64,000 bases of DNA from Zantedeschia hybrid cultivar (taxonomy: Eukaryota > Streptophyta > Magnoliopsida > Alismatales > Araceae). The stretch is from positions 20,758,501 to 20,822,500 of the forward strand of contig JARZZO010000004.1 in NCBI GenBank assembly GCA_030544215.1, in the 5' to 3' direction. The notes under the pieces are model-generated. The model did not search any database. It had not been told where the DNA came from and saw nothing but the letters and a program-made list of their open reading frames with translations. A program made the translations under genes and the position numbers. The stretch's first letter is position 1, and every line of letters begins with the position of its first letter. Shown here in pieces: positions 1-10,622 of the stretch.

Positions 1-678
1 GCCTCCGAGCTTCAAGCCGTCCACCCGTCTCGCCCCACGCCGCCGCCGGTACCGCCGTGGTCGTCCTTACTCCACCGTGACGTCGGCCGCCGTCCGAAGA
101 GTAGAACGCCGCAGTGGAAGTGGAGGTGGTAGTGATAGGAGCTAGGTAGAGGATGGAGTGGAGGGAGAGATGAAATGGGGGGAGGAAAAGAGGGAAGAGA
201 AGGAATTGCCGTCGGGATTGCCGGAGGGGAAGGAGAGAAAGAGAGAAGGCGAAAATGAGGGAAAGAAGGAGGGCTCGCGGGGTTAACCAGAGACTGGCTA
301 AAATGCGTCGACATCCACGGACGTCTATCAGGTGACGTGACGGCCGCTCTGACAAAAGTCTGAAACGCGTCGTCCTACACAGACGCCGTTCAGACAACTT
401 GTCAGGGCCGTACTCTGACACACCCAGAGTCGCAGTCCGAAAGGCGTCGTCCCACGCGGACGCTGTTCAGACGACGCGACAGGGCCGTACTCTCGCGGCC
501 CGAAGCCAGCCCACGTGGCACCCACGTGGCAGAACCTAAAACGCGTCTGCAACGGTGGACGCCGTTCAAACCGCGTCGAGCCCGCGAGACGCGAAACATC
601 ACAGAGCCCCAGACCCCACTAGGGCCAGAACTTCAGGGTCCGACCCGAAAATCGGATCCGAAAGTCTCGATCCTTACA
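1..678 (-). mobile_element. Gypsy-1 3' LTR, partial
   Basis: This segment is the first 678 bp (in element sense) of the 3' LTR and begins TGTAAGGATC at 678. It matches 9945-10622 with only scattered substitutions. It carries five 10-nt-spacer dyads (starts 299, 361, 438, 537, 567) and a purine-rich stretch at about 130-270 on the plus strand. The remaining ~1.75 kb of the LTR lies left of the window. Confidence 0.93.
299..598. repeat. Cluster of five 10-nt-spacer dyads (U3 of Gypsy-1 3' LTR)
   Basis: Dyads lie at 299-330, 361-392, 438-469, 537-568 and 567-598. Each has a left arm like TRAAANGCGTC, exactly 10 unrelated bases, and a right arm like GACGCNNTTYA. The last two form a doublet with a 30-bp pitch; the final right arm is degenerate after GACGC. 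The cluster is the LTR counterpart of 10243-10542. Confidence 0.85.
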
Positions 679-693
679 TTCTCCCCCCCTTAA
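679..693 (-). promoter_or_regulatory. Polypurine tract of Gypsy-1
   Basis: Read on the minus strand this is TAAGGGGGGGAGAA, immediately before the TG of the 3' LTR. That is the expected position and composition of a plus-strand DNA primer. Confidence 0.85.
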
Positions 694-764
694 AAGAATT
701 TCGCCCTCGAAATTGACTGCTAGAATTAACAAGGTCAAAACAGGGATGTAGTTCACAAGGAAAC

Positions 765-2178
765 TTACGAAAAGAGGTAAGGGAACTGCTCCCGCATCTC
801 ATCCTCTCGCTCCCAGGTTGCCTCACCTCCGGAGCGGTACTGCCAAATCACCTTGACCAACGGTACAATCTTGTTCCGCAGGACCTGTTCTCTGCGATCC
901 TCAATGCGAACAGGATACTCTGGAAAGGACAGGTCCTCAGCGACCTCCAACTCTGAAAAATCCAACACATGGGACGGATCCTGAACATACTTCCTCAGCA
1001 AGGAAACATGGAATACATCGTGCACTCCTGCAAGGCTGGGCGGCAAGGCCAGCTGATACGCGGTTTCCCCAATTCGAGCAAGAATGGGAAAAGGCCCAAT
1101 ATATCGCGAACTCAGCTTGCCTCGCTTCCCAAATCTCATCACACCCTTGGAGGGTGAGACTAGGAGAAACACGTGGTCCCCAACTTCAAACTCAAGTGGT
1201 CTCCGTCGGATGTCTGCATAACTTTTCTGTCTATTCTGAGCTGCAGTCAACCTCTGCCGAACAGTCCTGGCAATCTCAACACACTACTGCACTAACTCAG
1301 GTCCTGCTATCTGCCTCTCACCGATCTCGGACCAACACACCGGAGATCGACACGGCCGCCCATACAAAGCCTCATAAGGCGCCATGCCGATACTAGAATG
1401 ATAACTGTTGTTGTAGGCAAACTCCACAATGGACAAATGCTGTTCCCACGAACCTCCCCAGTCTAGGCAACATGCCCTGAGCATATCCTCCAAGGTCTGA
1501 ATGGTCCTCTCTAACTGCCCGTCAGTTTCGAGATGATAGGCCGAGCTGAAAGCCAACTGGGTACCCAACGCCTTCTGAAAGCTCTTCCAGAACCTGGAAG
1601 TAAACCTCTGATCTCGATCTGATACAATGGACAAAGGTACCCCGTGCAGAGAGATGATCCGGTCTACAAACAACTTTGCCAGCTTGCCGACCGACCAGTC
1701 CTTCCTAATGGCTAGGAAGTGTGCCGACTTAGTCAGCCGATCAACGATGACCCATATGGCGTCTCTCCTGCTAGGGGATGTAGGCAAACCCATCACAAAG
1801 TCCATCGTCACATGCTACCATTTCCACTCTGGAATCGGCAAGGGCTGCAGAGACCCTCCAGGTCTCTGATGCTCAGCTTTAACCTGCTGACAAGTCATAC
1901 ATCTAGCCACATATTCAGCCACATCTTTCTTCATACCGGGCCACCAGAAGTGCCTCCTCAAACAATGGTACATCTTGGTCGTCCCAGGATGCACTGTATA
2001 TCTCGAACGGTGCTCCTCATCAAGAACACATCTGCGCACGTCTTCCTCAGTCGGGACATAGAGCATGCCTCTGAATCTGACAGTACCGTCATCCCACAAC
2101 TCCACCTCTGACCTCTGGAGAATTTGTGGTAACTCAACATCTGCCCTCTGAGCCTCAATCACAGCATGATACACAGCT
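765..2178 (-). pseudogene. Gypsy-1 integrase with chromodomain-like C-terminus (broken)
   Basis: This is the C-terminal third of pol. In minus-strand order there is an H2C2-type zinc-binding segment (about 2100-1860, with CMTCQQVK), a catalytic core with DFVMGLP, SDRDQRF and DGQLERT (a D,D-35-E arrangement), and a C-terminal segment with KRGKLSSRYIGPF. The tail holds VKVIWQ and EATWEREDEMR, the chromodomain-like signature of plant chromoviruses, which in the family guides insertion to heterochromatin. One frame is kept throughout, but two TAG codons interrupt it, one after EWKW just before the core (about 1812-1814) and one after ELVQ (about 1281-1283). The natural stop is at 765-767. Upstream, the coding sequence is interrupted at 2178/2179 by the solo LTR and resumes at 4900. 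Confidence 0.9.
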
Positions 2179-3567
2179 TGTAACGACCCGCCATCCTATG
2201 ACCGGGGACCCGGTCACTAAATGGATGTCGGCCCATTAACTGCGGGTTCACACCCGGATCTCACACAACACATCTGGAGGAGTAAGTGCTAAACAGGGCT
2301 AAATATAACAAACACACGGACTACGAGGTGAACAAGTGCGCAGAAAGAAAGATAACAATGTCCGTATACGGTCCAACAATAATTACATGTCCAACAAGTT
2401 AAATAAGTACAGGCAGAAGGAAAGTACAACAACATGGAGGCATACCCCGGAAACTGAGACAGCTGCTGGTCCGCACACCAAGAAGACACCACGCTACCGC
2501 TGCGCTACTCTGATCCACACCTGAAACCGCAGGGAGTGAGCCACACCATAATTGGGCTCAGTAGGGATCATCCGATCCCCTGCCTCCCACTCACACACCC
2601 ACAAGTGTAACAACACAGATATGAAGCAATTTAAGTAAAGCAGTAAACATAGCACCCAACTCAAATATGAAACGCACGATAAGCAGTGTAGCAAGAACCA
2701 TTCTAAGCAACTCAAGAACCCAACACAGAGTCACAACTCACAGTCAAAGTCCACAAGGCGACTGAACCACACTGACGACCGAAGTCAAACGTCGCCTCCC
2801 AACACTACCACCAATGCTCACGCCTGTCCACCCCTACAGTGTTCCGGGGCACTGTAGGGTGAGGCAGTGAGCCAAACTAGGACTAGCTGGAACCAGTGTA
2901 CCGCCACTGCCAGCTACATGTGCACACAAGCAGTCTAGACTACTGTCCTACCACCGGATTGCCTCCACGCTAGGCCTCAGCGCTTCCAGGAGGGCCCTGG
3001 GGACCGGCGAACCCCCGTCAAGCCGAAGCTACAGGAACTACCCACAAACCCAACTCTCCCGGGCTGCGTCAGGCCAAAGGGCTAAGGGTACCACTCGTAA
3101 CCTTGATCAAAGGTCACATTAGGCCCAGTGGCTAAAGGGTAAACCAACTCCCACCAGTACCAGCTCCACAGCAAGAAACGCGCCGGAAGCTGTCACGACA
3201 AACAGGGAAACCCCGACCCGCTGAGGCCAAGCAACAACCCCTCGGATAGCGCACCAGCTACTCCGGCCCGACAGGCTCAAGGTGGTTCTGCTTCCCTCAG
3301 CTAAAGGTAAACCACAACATGTACCCCTTCTCCCACCGGTACGGCACAATGCCTCACAGACACCATGACCCTGTCCCCATCGGTCCATGGTGACAAACAT
3401 AAACCACAGTCATATCAATCCACAGTCGTGTAAGCACACACACACATAACATGATGCCATTCCACACACACAGAAGTCCTCAGTCTCAGTGTACAACGTA
3501 AAACATGCCTTAGAACCGCCAATAGTGAAACATATGTTTAAAAACCAGGGTTAAGACAGTTCTGTCT

Positions 3568-3925
3568 TGAATCGCGTCGACCGGGGTCGACGCCATTCAA
3601 GTCCCTTAGACAGGTTCAGTTAAAAGCCAGATTATCCCTTAAAACGCGTCCACCTGTGAAGCCGCCGTTTAAAACGCGTCAGGGTCTCCAGACGCCATTC
3701 AACCCAGAAATCCAGATTGCAGAACCCTTAAACGGGGGCATTTCCTGCCTAAATGGCGTCATGATGGCCCGACGTCCTTCTGAAAGGCGTCGTCCATCCC
3801 TGACGTCATTTAGCGCCAGAACCCCTAATTGAGGAAACCTCGAACAGGGAGGTTTCTGCCCTAAAAACGCGTCGTACTGACCCGACGTCTTTCGGAAAGG
3901 CGTCGACCAGGCACGACGCCATTTA
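3568..3925. repeat. Seven 10-nt-spacer dyads in the solo LTR (distal cluster)
   Basis: Dyad starts are 3568, 3640, 3670, 3750, 3781, 3863 and 3894, each 32 bp long with a 10-base spacer. Three doublets (3640/3670, 3750/3781, 3863/3894) have a 30-31 bp pitch. The first is nearly perfect: arms TGAATCGCGTC and GACGCCATTCA. Confidence 0.87.
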
Positions 3926-4474
3926 GCGCCAGAAACCAGGTTTCCTGGTTCAACCCGAGGGTTTCTCCCTTGAACCCCAAGCACCCCGAAAAGCCCCAAA
4001 ACCAAAAGGGGGAAGATGAGAACGTCAAGCACCACGATCATGCTATGAAACCACGTCCACAAACACCGCCATTCCCACAAGGAATCCCCCTAAACATGCT
4101 CAATCTAACCCCAAACACGCCACATCACGCCAAGAACCAAACGAGCACACATGCAAGGTTTCGTCCCCCTACCGGTTCTTGAACTCCGCCAAGCTCCGTG
4201 CCGCCGTCCCGCCGCACCGCACACCGCCGCCGGTACCCTCGAGGACGCCGCCACTCCGCCGGGACGTCGGCCGCCGTCCGGAGAGTGGAACACCGCGAAG
4301 GAAGTGGTGGAGGTAGAGGTGAGAGGTAAGGTGGTATTGGAGTGGTGGAAGAGGAAGAAGAGGAAGGGAAGGGGAAGAAGAGCGTCGGAGAGGGAGGAGA
4401 GGGCGAGGAGAGAGAGAGTGAAGGCGAGAATGAGGGAAAGAAGGGGAGGCTCGCGGGGTCAATCAGAATCTAGG

Positions 4475-4808
4475 TAAAACGCGTCGATCGAGGCAGACGC
4501 CATTCAGTCTGACAGGACAGCGGTATTGACAGCGCTCTGAAACGCGTCGCTCACCGTGGACGCCGTTCAGACGATGTGACCGGCCGTACTGACAACGCTC
4601 TGGCGCCGTACCCTGACATCGCAGATGTCGCAGTCTGAATCGCGTCGACCAAGCTGGACGCCGTTCAGAAGAAATGACAGGGGCCGTACTCTCGCGGCCC
4701 GAAACCCGCCCACGTGGCGCACACGTGGCACAACAACCAACAGACCTAAATGGCGTCCACGCACCCTGACGCCTTTTGAAAGGCGTCGAGCAGTGCTGAC
4801 GCCATTCA
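4475..4808. repeat. Five 10-nt-spacer dyads in the solo LTR (U3-start cluster)
   Basis: Dyad starts are 4475, 4538, 4636, 4747 and 4777. The pair 4747/4777 is a doublet with a 30-bp pitch. The arms of 4538 match those of the Gypsy-1 dyad at 361 in all 22 positions, while the 10-base spacers match in only 3. Confidence 0.87.
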
Positions 4809-4899
4809 GCCAAGAATCTCAAGACCCCTCCAGGGTCCAAACCAGGGGATCCGGCCCGAACCCGACCCGAACACAGAACCCGAAACCTCAGTCCTTACA

Positions 4900-6753
4900 C
4901 AGCTGGTCTCACAGTCAAGCTGACTAGCACAACTCTATCCTCTTCGCGTGGGATCCTAAAGGAGGATTCCACAATCTGCTCGAACAATTTCCATTCCCGA
5001 ATCATAAGGTATGACATGACCGTCTTCCGACTCAAAGCGTCTGCCACCACATTCGCCTTGCCCGGATGATAAGAAAGGTCAAAGTCATAATCCTTAATAA
5101 ACTCCATCCACCTCCGCTGCCTCAGATTCAGGTCTCTCTGAGTGAATACATATTTCAAGCTCTTGTGATCGGTAAAAACCTGAAATTTCTCTCCATATAA
5201 GTAATGCCTCCATCTTAAATGCAAACACCACAGCTGCAAGCTCCAAATCATGAGTAGGATAGTTCTCCTCATGCCTCTTCAGCTGCCGAGAAGCATAAGC
5301 AACTACCCTGCCATGCTGCATAAGGACTGCTCCCAAACCTCGACGGGACGCATCTGAGTAAACCACAAGTCCACCTGACCCAGATGGAAGCACCAGCACT
5401 GGGGCTGACGTGAGGCGAGTCTTTAGCTCAGTAAAACTCTGCTCACAATCCTCAGTCCACACAAAACGAACTCCCTTTCGAGTCAACCTCGACAAGGGGG
5501 CCGCTATCGAAGAAAATCCCTGAACAAACCGCCTGTAATAACCGGCAAGCCCCAGAAAGCTCCTGATCTCAGTCACTGAAGTCGGCCTGCTCCAGTCCAT
5601 CACTGCCTCGATCTTGGCTGGATCCACTGCGATACCCTTGCCAGAAATAACGTGCCCAAGGAAGTGCACCTCGTCTAGCCAAAATTCACATTTGCTGAAC
5701 TTTGCGTAAAGTTGGTGCTCTCTCAGGACCTGCAACACTGCCCGAAGATGAGCAGCGTGCTCTTCCTCAGAAGAAGAATAGATCAGAATATCATCAACAA
5801 ACACAACCACAAACTGGTCCAGGTAGGTCCTGAAGACTCGGTTCATCAGATCCATAAAGGCCGCCGGAGCATTGGTTAAGCCGAAGGGCATAACCAAAAA
5901 CTCATAATGCCCATACCGAGTCCTGAAAGCCGTCTTACTAACATCCACATCCCGGATCCTCATCTGATAATATCCAGATCTCAGGTCGATCTTGGAAAAC
6001 ACCCTTGCGGTCTGCAGCTGATCCATCAAATCATCGATCCTAGGAAGTGGATACTTATTCTTTATTGTTACCGGGTTCAGCTGCCTATAATCGATGCACA
6101 ATCTCAAAGAGCCATCCTTCTTCCTAACAAACAGAACTGGAGCACCCCATGGAGATGTACTGGGACGAATGAAACCCTTATCCAGCAACTCCTGCAATTG
6201 CGCCTTCAACTCAGCGAGTTCGGCTGGCGCCATCCGATACGGGGCCTTAGACAAGGGCGCCGTACCTGGTGCAAGCTCGATGGTAAACTCGACCTCTCGC
6301 TGAGGAGGAAGGCCAGGCAGCTCCTCAGGAAACACATCTACGAAATCACAAACAATAGGCACCTCCCAAGGACTGGGACTATCACGGACATCAGAAACAA
6401 CCACAGAGGCAAGGAAAGCCTCACAGCCACCAGCAAGCAACCTCCGTGCCTTAAAGGCAGAAATGAGAATACCTCGAGAAGAAAGCCTAATACCTTGGAA
6501 AAAGAAGGTCGGGATGTCCGGAATAGAGAAGCGCACCCTCTTCCTGTGGCAGTCCACCTCCGCATAACAGGCTTCCAACCAATCCATACCCAGGATGATA
6601 TCAAAATCACGAATAGCAAGTACAACCAACTGGGCAGGTAGTACATGACCCTCAATGGTCAAGGGAACATTCCTCAAGCAATTATAAGATATCATAAAGT
6701 CTCCAGAAGGAACCTCTACCATCAAACCATCAGATAACTCATCAACGGGTGCC
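4900..6753 (-). pseudogene. Gypsy-1 protease C-terminus, reverse transcriptase and RNase H (frameshifted)
   Basis: In minus-strand order this region holds the end of the retropepsin (ILGMDWLEACYAEVDC), RT with SPWGAPVLFVRKKDGS, IDYRQLN, FSKIDLRSGYYQMRI and the catalytic VFVDDILIYS, then RNase H (VVYSDASRRGLGAVLMQ, then TDHKSLKYVF, then YHPGKANVVADALSR). RT looks intact. Inside RNase H one extra T in a short run near 5214-5218 shifts the frame, so the second half is read in another frame from about 5215 to 4900. The region ends at the solo-LTR insertion, where integrase coding resumes on the far side. The protein would have copied the element's RNA into DNA in cytoplasmic particles. Confidence 0.92.
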
Positions 6754-6827
6754 GAAAGGATATCTACGAACTGCTCAGAAATGAAAGAATGAAAGGATAT
6801 CTACGAACTGCTCAGAAATGAAAGAAT
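6754..6827. repeat. 37-bp tandem duplication inside the protease
   Basis: Two identical 37-bp units (6754-6790 and 6791-6827) begin GAAAGGATATC. Since 37 is not a multiple of 3, the second copy puts the two halves of the retropepsin in different frames just downstream of its DSGASHSF active site. Confidence 0.95.
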
Positions 6828-8031
6828 GCGAAGCTCCTGAATCAATCAACACATGTGCAGAGTTCCCAAGGACAAAAAGTGTACCTTCCACCAAGTTGGA
6901 CGCACGAGCCTCCTTCCTGGTGATAGCCAGCACTCTCCCTTGGGTCCTCGGCTTCTTCTGATCAACTGGCCCTTGCCTCTGGCCACGCCCCTGCGGGCAA
7001 AACCTCGCCACGTGGCCCTACTGGCCACAAGTATAGCATCTCCTGGAGAAAGCAGGACACTGAGTCCCACCATGAGTACCACCACAGTGCTGACAAACTG
7101 CTGGAAGCCTCTGAGCTGGCTCCTGCTGTGCACTGGACGCTGACTGACTCTGCTGACCCTGTCTGGGCCTACTGCTGCCGCTGCTGCCACTACTGCTGCC
7201 ACCACCCCTGAAGAATCTCCTGAATCGGGAGCCGAGTGACGACGATCCCGATCCGACCGAAGGAGCCGGCGCCGCTGCCTTACCCCTGCCTCGCACTAGC
7301 CCCTGAGCAGTCTACCCTCTCTCCCGGGCCGACTGGGTCTGTTGAGCCTCCACTGCTGCTGCACACCTAACTGCTGATGCCAGGTCTGTACAACAGTGGG
7401 ACGCCACGAAGTTCCTCAGACTGAGCCTCAGTCCGTCCACAAACCTCTCCGTGCGACGCTCCTCGTCCCCAGATATGAAAGGCACGAACCGTCCCAGCGA
7501 AACAAACTTTGCCTGGTACTCAAGTACCGTCATACTTCCCTGCGTCAGATCCATAAACTCCCTCTCCTTGGCTCTCTGAACATGTCTAGGGAAATACTGT
7601 TCATTGAACTCTTTAACAAAGGTCTCCCATGAAATTTTCCTGAGACTCCTGTCCTCATAAGACAAACTCTTCAATGTGGTCCACCAGTCATAGGCGCTAT
7701 CCTTCAGCATGAAGGTAGCCAACGGGGTCCTCTCTACTGCTGCACAATCCATGGTATCGAAGGTCTTCTCTATCTCTCTAAGCCAGTGAATGGCCTCATC
7801 AGGGTCGGGACGACCGGTGAAGTGAGGTGGCCTCAGCTTCAGGAACCTCTCAAGTGCAGCAGTGGACCCTCCCCGAGCACTAGAACTCTCGCTAGGATCT
7901 CGCGTCTGATATCTGGCCATAGTGTCCATCATGGCCTCCATAAACTGCTCTACACTCGGCCTCCCTGCCTCGGACCCACTAGGGGCATCTCCCCGCTCTC
8001 GAATAACCGGCATCCTCTTCCTGGGAGCCAT
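6775..8031 (-). pseudogene. Gypsy-1 gag and N-terminal protease (broken)
   Basis: Gag starts with MAPRKRMPV at 8031. The retrotransposon gag core is at about residues 65-200 (WLREIEKTFD, SAYDWWTT, FNEQYFP). A Gly/Ser/Arg-rich linker follows, then CX2C-type zinc knuckles (CQHCGGTHGGTQC and CYTCGQ-GHVARFC) and the protease active site LIDSGASHSF. All lie in one frame, but TAG codons follow ARERG (about 7312) and split the second knuckle (about 7018), and the 37-bp duplication ends the frame at 6775. Gag would form the virus-like particle and bind RNA. The start is the first ATG after the primer site and leaves a leader of about 140 nt, short for the family. Confidence 0.9.
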
Positions 8032-8174
8032 CTACTCTCCTATAATTACAAAATCAAAAAGTTCTAATTAGAGTCCTAAAACCTATGCTACCGCCATGCC
8101 TGTACGGGATAATGTATTTATTTGCCGAACTTACAACATTTAACCTAGTTATTTATTTATTTGCCAGACCGTAT

Positions 8175-8186
8175 GCTCTGATACCA
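8175..8186 (-). promoter_or_regulatory. Primer binding site of Gypsy-1 (initiator-Met tRNA)
   Basis: On the minus strand this reads TGGTATCAGAGC, two bases after the 5' LTR end. It is the standard complement of the 3' end of plant initiator-methionine tRNA. Confidence 0.95.
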
Positions 8187-8792
8187 ACTGTAACGACCCG
8201 CCACCCTATATTCGGGGATCCGATTACTAAATGGGTACCGAATCACTAATTTGGAACCAAACCAGGATCTAAGTAAGTCTGGGAAATAAATAATAAACTA
8301 AGCTAAACATCCACATTGCATTGAATTGAAATGAAGGTGCAGGAATTTAAAATTATTACAATGCGACTCGATACAGCAAATAATTACATACTCCAACTGA
8401 AAAGAAATAATTAAACATACAGGCCATAAATAAATAACAACTACATCGAGGCATACCCCGGAACAACCGCTGAAGATGCTCAACACACGGCCGCACACGC
8501 CGCTCTAGGTCTGCTGGGAGTCCTCACCTGAAAATCGCAGGGGTGAGTCTCAAGACAAGACTCAGTAGGGATCCTTTGATCCCCACTGCCCACGCACACA
8601 CCCACAAGTGCAAAATATAGCTAACGGTAAGGTAACAAGCACAGTAGTAGGTACAATTCCTAATTCTCAACGTGAAATCACATGCAGTCGAAGTGTATTA
8701 AACATGCATATTTCTAAACTAACCGACAAGGGAACCCACGACTGCCGCCTCGATAGAACACGTCAACCACATAAACAAATGGTGGGAAAAAC

Positions 8793-8960
8793 TTCGACCC
8801 GCTGAGACCAAACAGTGACCCCTTGGATAGCACGCTGGCCACCTCGGCGGTCACTCCTTCCCTCAGCAAACCTCGACCCGCTGAGACCAAACAGTAACCC
8901 CTCGGATAGCACGCTGACTACTCTGGCCCAACAAGCTCAGGTGGTTACTCCTTCCCCCAG
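8793..8960. repeat. 79-bp tandem duplication within the Gypsy-1 LTR
   Basis: Two adjacent diverged copies of a block containing TCGACCCGCTGAGACC begin near 8793 and 8872. The solo LTR has a single equivalent block near 3212, so the duplication arose in the Gypsy-1 subfamily. Confidence 0.8.
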
Positions 8961-9315
8961 CACGAGTGACACTTCAAAGGTACCTCTCCGACACCGGTAC
9001 AAGCTAGCTAACCCCGGGGTTCACCAGGTGACCCTCTCCACTAGGCGTCACCCCGCCACTGCTCCCGTCAGCGCTGTGTCCCTCTGCACCGACACAGGGT
9101 GTAGAACGCTACAACTGTCACTCTAGGTCCACCGAAACAGAAAACACGGCACGGTGCGATCCGGTCACGGAGGAAGTCCACAGTCGCACGACATCCAACG
9201 TAGTGTCATCCGGTCACGAAGAGTTCATCACATCGAGTACATTAACAGCATGCATTAACCAACTATCTAGCAGTGTAAACACATTTTACTGGCATGAATT
9301 AGTATGGTTCTGTCT

Positions 9316-9678
9316 TGAATCGCGTCGCCCAAGGCCGACGCCATTCAAGCTCCATGTACAGGTTCATGTAAAACAGTCTTCAGAATCAGGCCTTGAAAGG
9401 CGTCGACACCAGTGGTCGCCTTTTGAAAGGCGTCGACATCCTCAGACGCCATTCAACACAGAAATCCGGAAATTCCAAAGCCCTTACTCAGGGGATTTCT
9501 GCCTTAAAAGGCGTCATGACTACCCGACGCTATTCAAAACGCGTCGCCCACCCATGACGTCTTTTAGTCCCAGAAATCTCCGAACTGGCAGACTCTCTGT
9601 CAGGTGATTCCTGTCTAAAAGGCGTCGTGAAGGCCCGACGCCCTTCAAAAAGGCGTCGTCCATGCACGACGTCTTTCA
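9316..9678. repeat. Seven 10-nt-spacer dyads in the Gypsy-1 5' LTR (distal cluster)
   Basis: Dyad starts are 9316, 9394, 9424, 9505, 9535, 9616 and 9647. Doublets 9394/9424, 9505/9535 and 9616/9647 have a 30-31 bp pitch, so the inner arms of neighbours merge into a second palindrome such as GACGCCTTTTGAAAGGCGTC-like sequence. Confidence 0.87.
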
Positions 9679-10242
9679 ATACCAGGAACCAGAGTTGCCA
9701 TGAGCCCGAGGGCTCCCCTTTTCAACCCAAACAACCCCAAAATTACCCAAAAACGGAGGAGAAAGAGGGGCAATACAATCCATAGGAAATCACATTCATA
9801 GGAAATCCCCCGTATCATCAAAAGAACTCCTAAACATGCTCACTCTACCCCCCAGAACCAAAGGTCTACAACATGCATAGACGGGGGAAAAACATGGCTT
9901 AAACACGATGCTGTGGGAACCGTCACCCTACAGGATACTTGAACACCTCCGAGCTTCAAGCCGTCCACCCGTCTCGCCCCACGCCGCCGCCGGTACTGCC
10001 GTGGTCGTCCTTACTCCACCGTGACGTCGGCCGCCGTCCGGAGAGTAGAACGCCGCAGTGGAAGTGGAGGTGGTAGTGGTAGGAGCTAGGTAGAGGATGG
10101 AGTGGAGGGAGAGATGAAATGGGGGGAGGAAAAGAGGGAAGAGAAGGAATTGCCGTCGGGATCGCCGGAGGGGAAGGAGAGAAAGAGAGAAGGCGAAAAT
10201 GAGGGAAAGAAGGAGGGCTCGCGGGGTTAACCAGAGACTGGC

Positions 10243-10542
10243 TAAAACGCGTCGACATCCATGGACGTCTATCAGGTGACGTGACGGCCGCTCTGACAAA
10301 AGTCTGAAACGCGTCGTCCTACACAGACGCCGTTCAGACAACTTGTCAGGGCCGTACTCTGACGCACCCAGAGTCGCAGTCCGAAAGGCGTCGTCCCACA
10401 CGGATGCCGTTCAGACGACGCGACAAGGCCGTACTCTCGCGGCCCGAAGCCAGCCCACGTGGCACCCACGTGGCAGAACCTAAAACGCGTCTGCAACGGT
10501 GGACGCCGTTCAAACCGCGTCGAGCCCGCGAGACGCGAAACA
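10243..10542. repeat. Five 10-nt-spacer dyads in the Gypsy-1 5' LTR (U3-start cluster)
   Basis: Dyad starts are 10243, 10305, 10382, 10481 and 10511, the LTR copies of 299-598 at a constant offset of 9944. Confidence 0.85.
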
Positions 10543-10622
10543 TCACAGAGCCCCAGACCCCACTAGGGCAAGAACTGCAGGGTCCGACCCAAAAACCGGA
10601 TCCGAAAGTCTCGATCCTTACA

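Larger units (their letters stand above)
2179..4899 (-). mobile_element. Solo LTR, Tekay-type, inserted in Gypsy-1 pol
   Basis: This 2721-bp sequence has TG...CA ends (TGTAACGACCC on plus, TCCTTACA at the end) and is flanked by a perfect 5-bp target duplication, CAGCT (2174-2178 and 4900-4904). It has no internal region, as expected after recombination between the two LTRs of a complete element. It is in the same orientation as Gypsy-1 and related to its LTR, but clearly diverged and longer (2721 against 2434 bp), so it is a different subfamily. It holds twelve 10-nt-spacer dyads in a 7+5 layout like the Gypsy-1 LTR. It is younger than Gypsy-1. Confidence 0.95.
1..10622 (-). mobile_element. 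Gypsy-1: Tekay-type chromovirus Ty3/gypsy element, left end outside window
   Basis: On the minus strand the order is 5' LTR (8189-10622), primer site, gag, protease, RT, RNase H, integrase with a chromodomain-like tail, polypurine tract, and the first 678 bp of the 3' LTR. The initiator-Met tRNA primer site, the domain order and the integrase tail fit the Tekay (Del) chromovirus lineage. The two LTRs are nearly identical where they overlap, so insertion was recent. The element interrupts Copia-A just upstream of its protease motif; the right flank TATCA should be repeated beyond the left edge. Coding is broken by a solo LTR, several TAG stops, a 37-bp duplication and a 1-nt frameshift, so this copy is non-autonomous. 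Confidence 0.93.
8189..10622 (-). mobile_element. Gypsy-1 5' LTR
   Basis: This 2434-bp LTR has termini TGTAACGACCC at 8189 and TCCTTACA ending at 10622. In element sense the order is a U3-start cluster of five dyads, a long purine/pyrimidine-skewed stretch (about 10060-10210), a second cluster of seven dyads, then a 79-bp tandem duplication and the U5 end. The junction at 10622/10623 falls inside Copia-A coding sequence. Its right-hand third is almost identical to 1-678. Confidence 0.95.

Noticed and set aside
299..598. CRISPR-like array
   Set aside because: The repeats are inverted dyads with 10-base gaps in irregular clusters inside plant LTRs; no cas genes, and spacer size and context do not fit.
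5907..6641. Plus-strand 244-codon frame
   Set aside because: Antisense shadow of the conserved Gypsy-1 RT; no domain of its own.
8815..9607. Plus-strand frames in the Gypsy-1 5' LTR
   Set aside because: They overlap LTR repeats and dyads and read antisense to the element.
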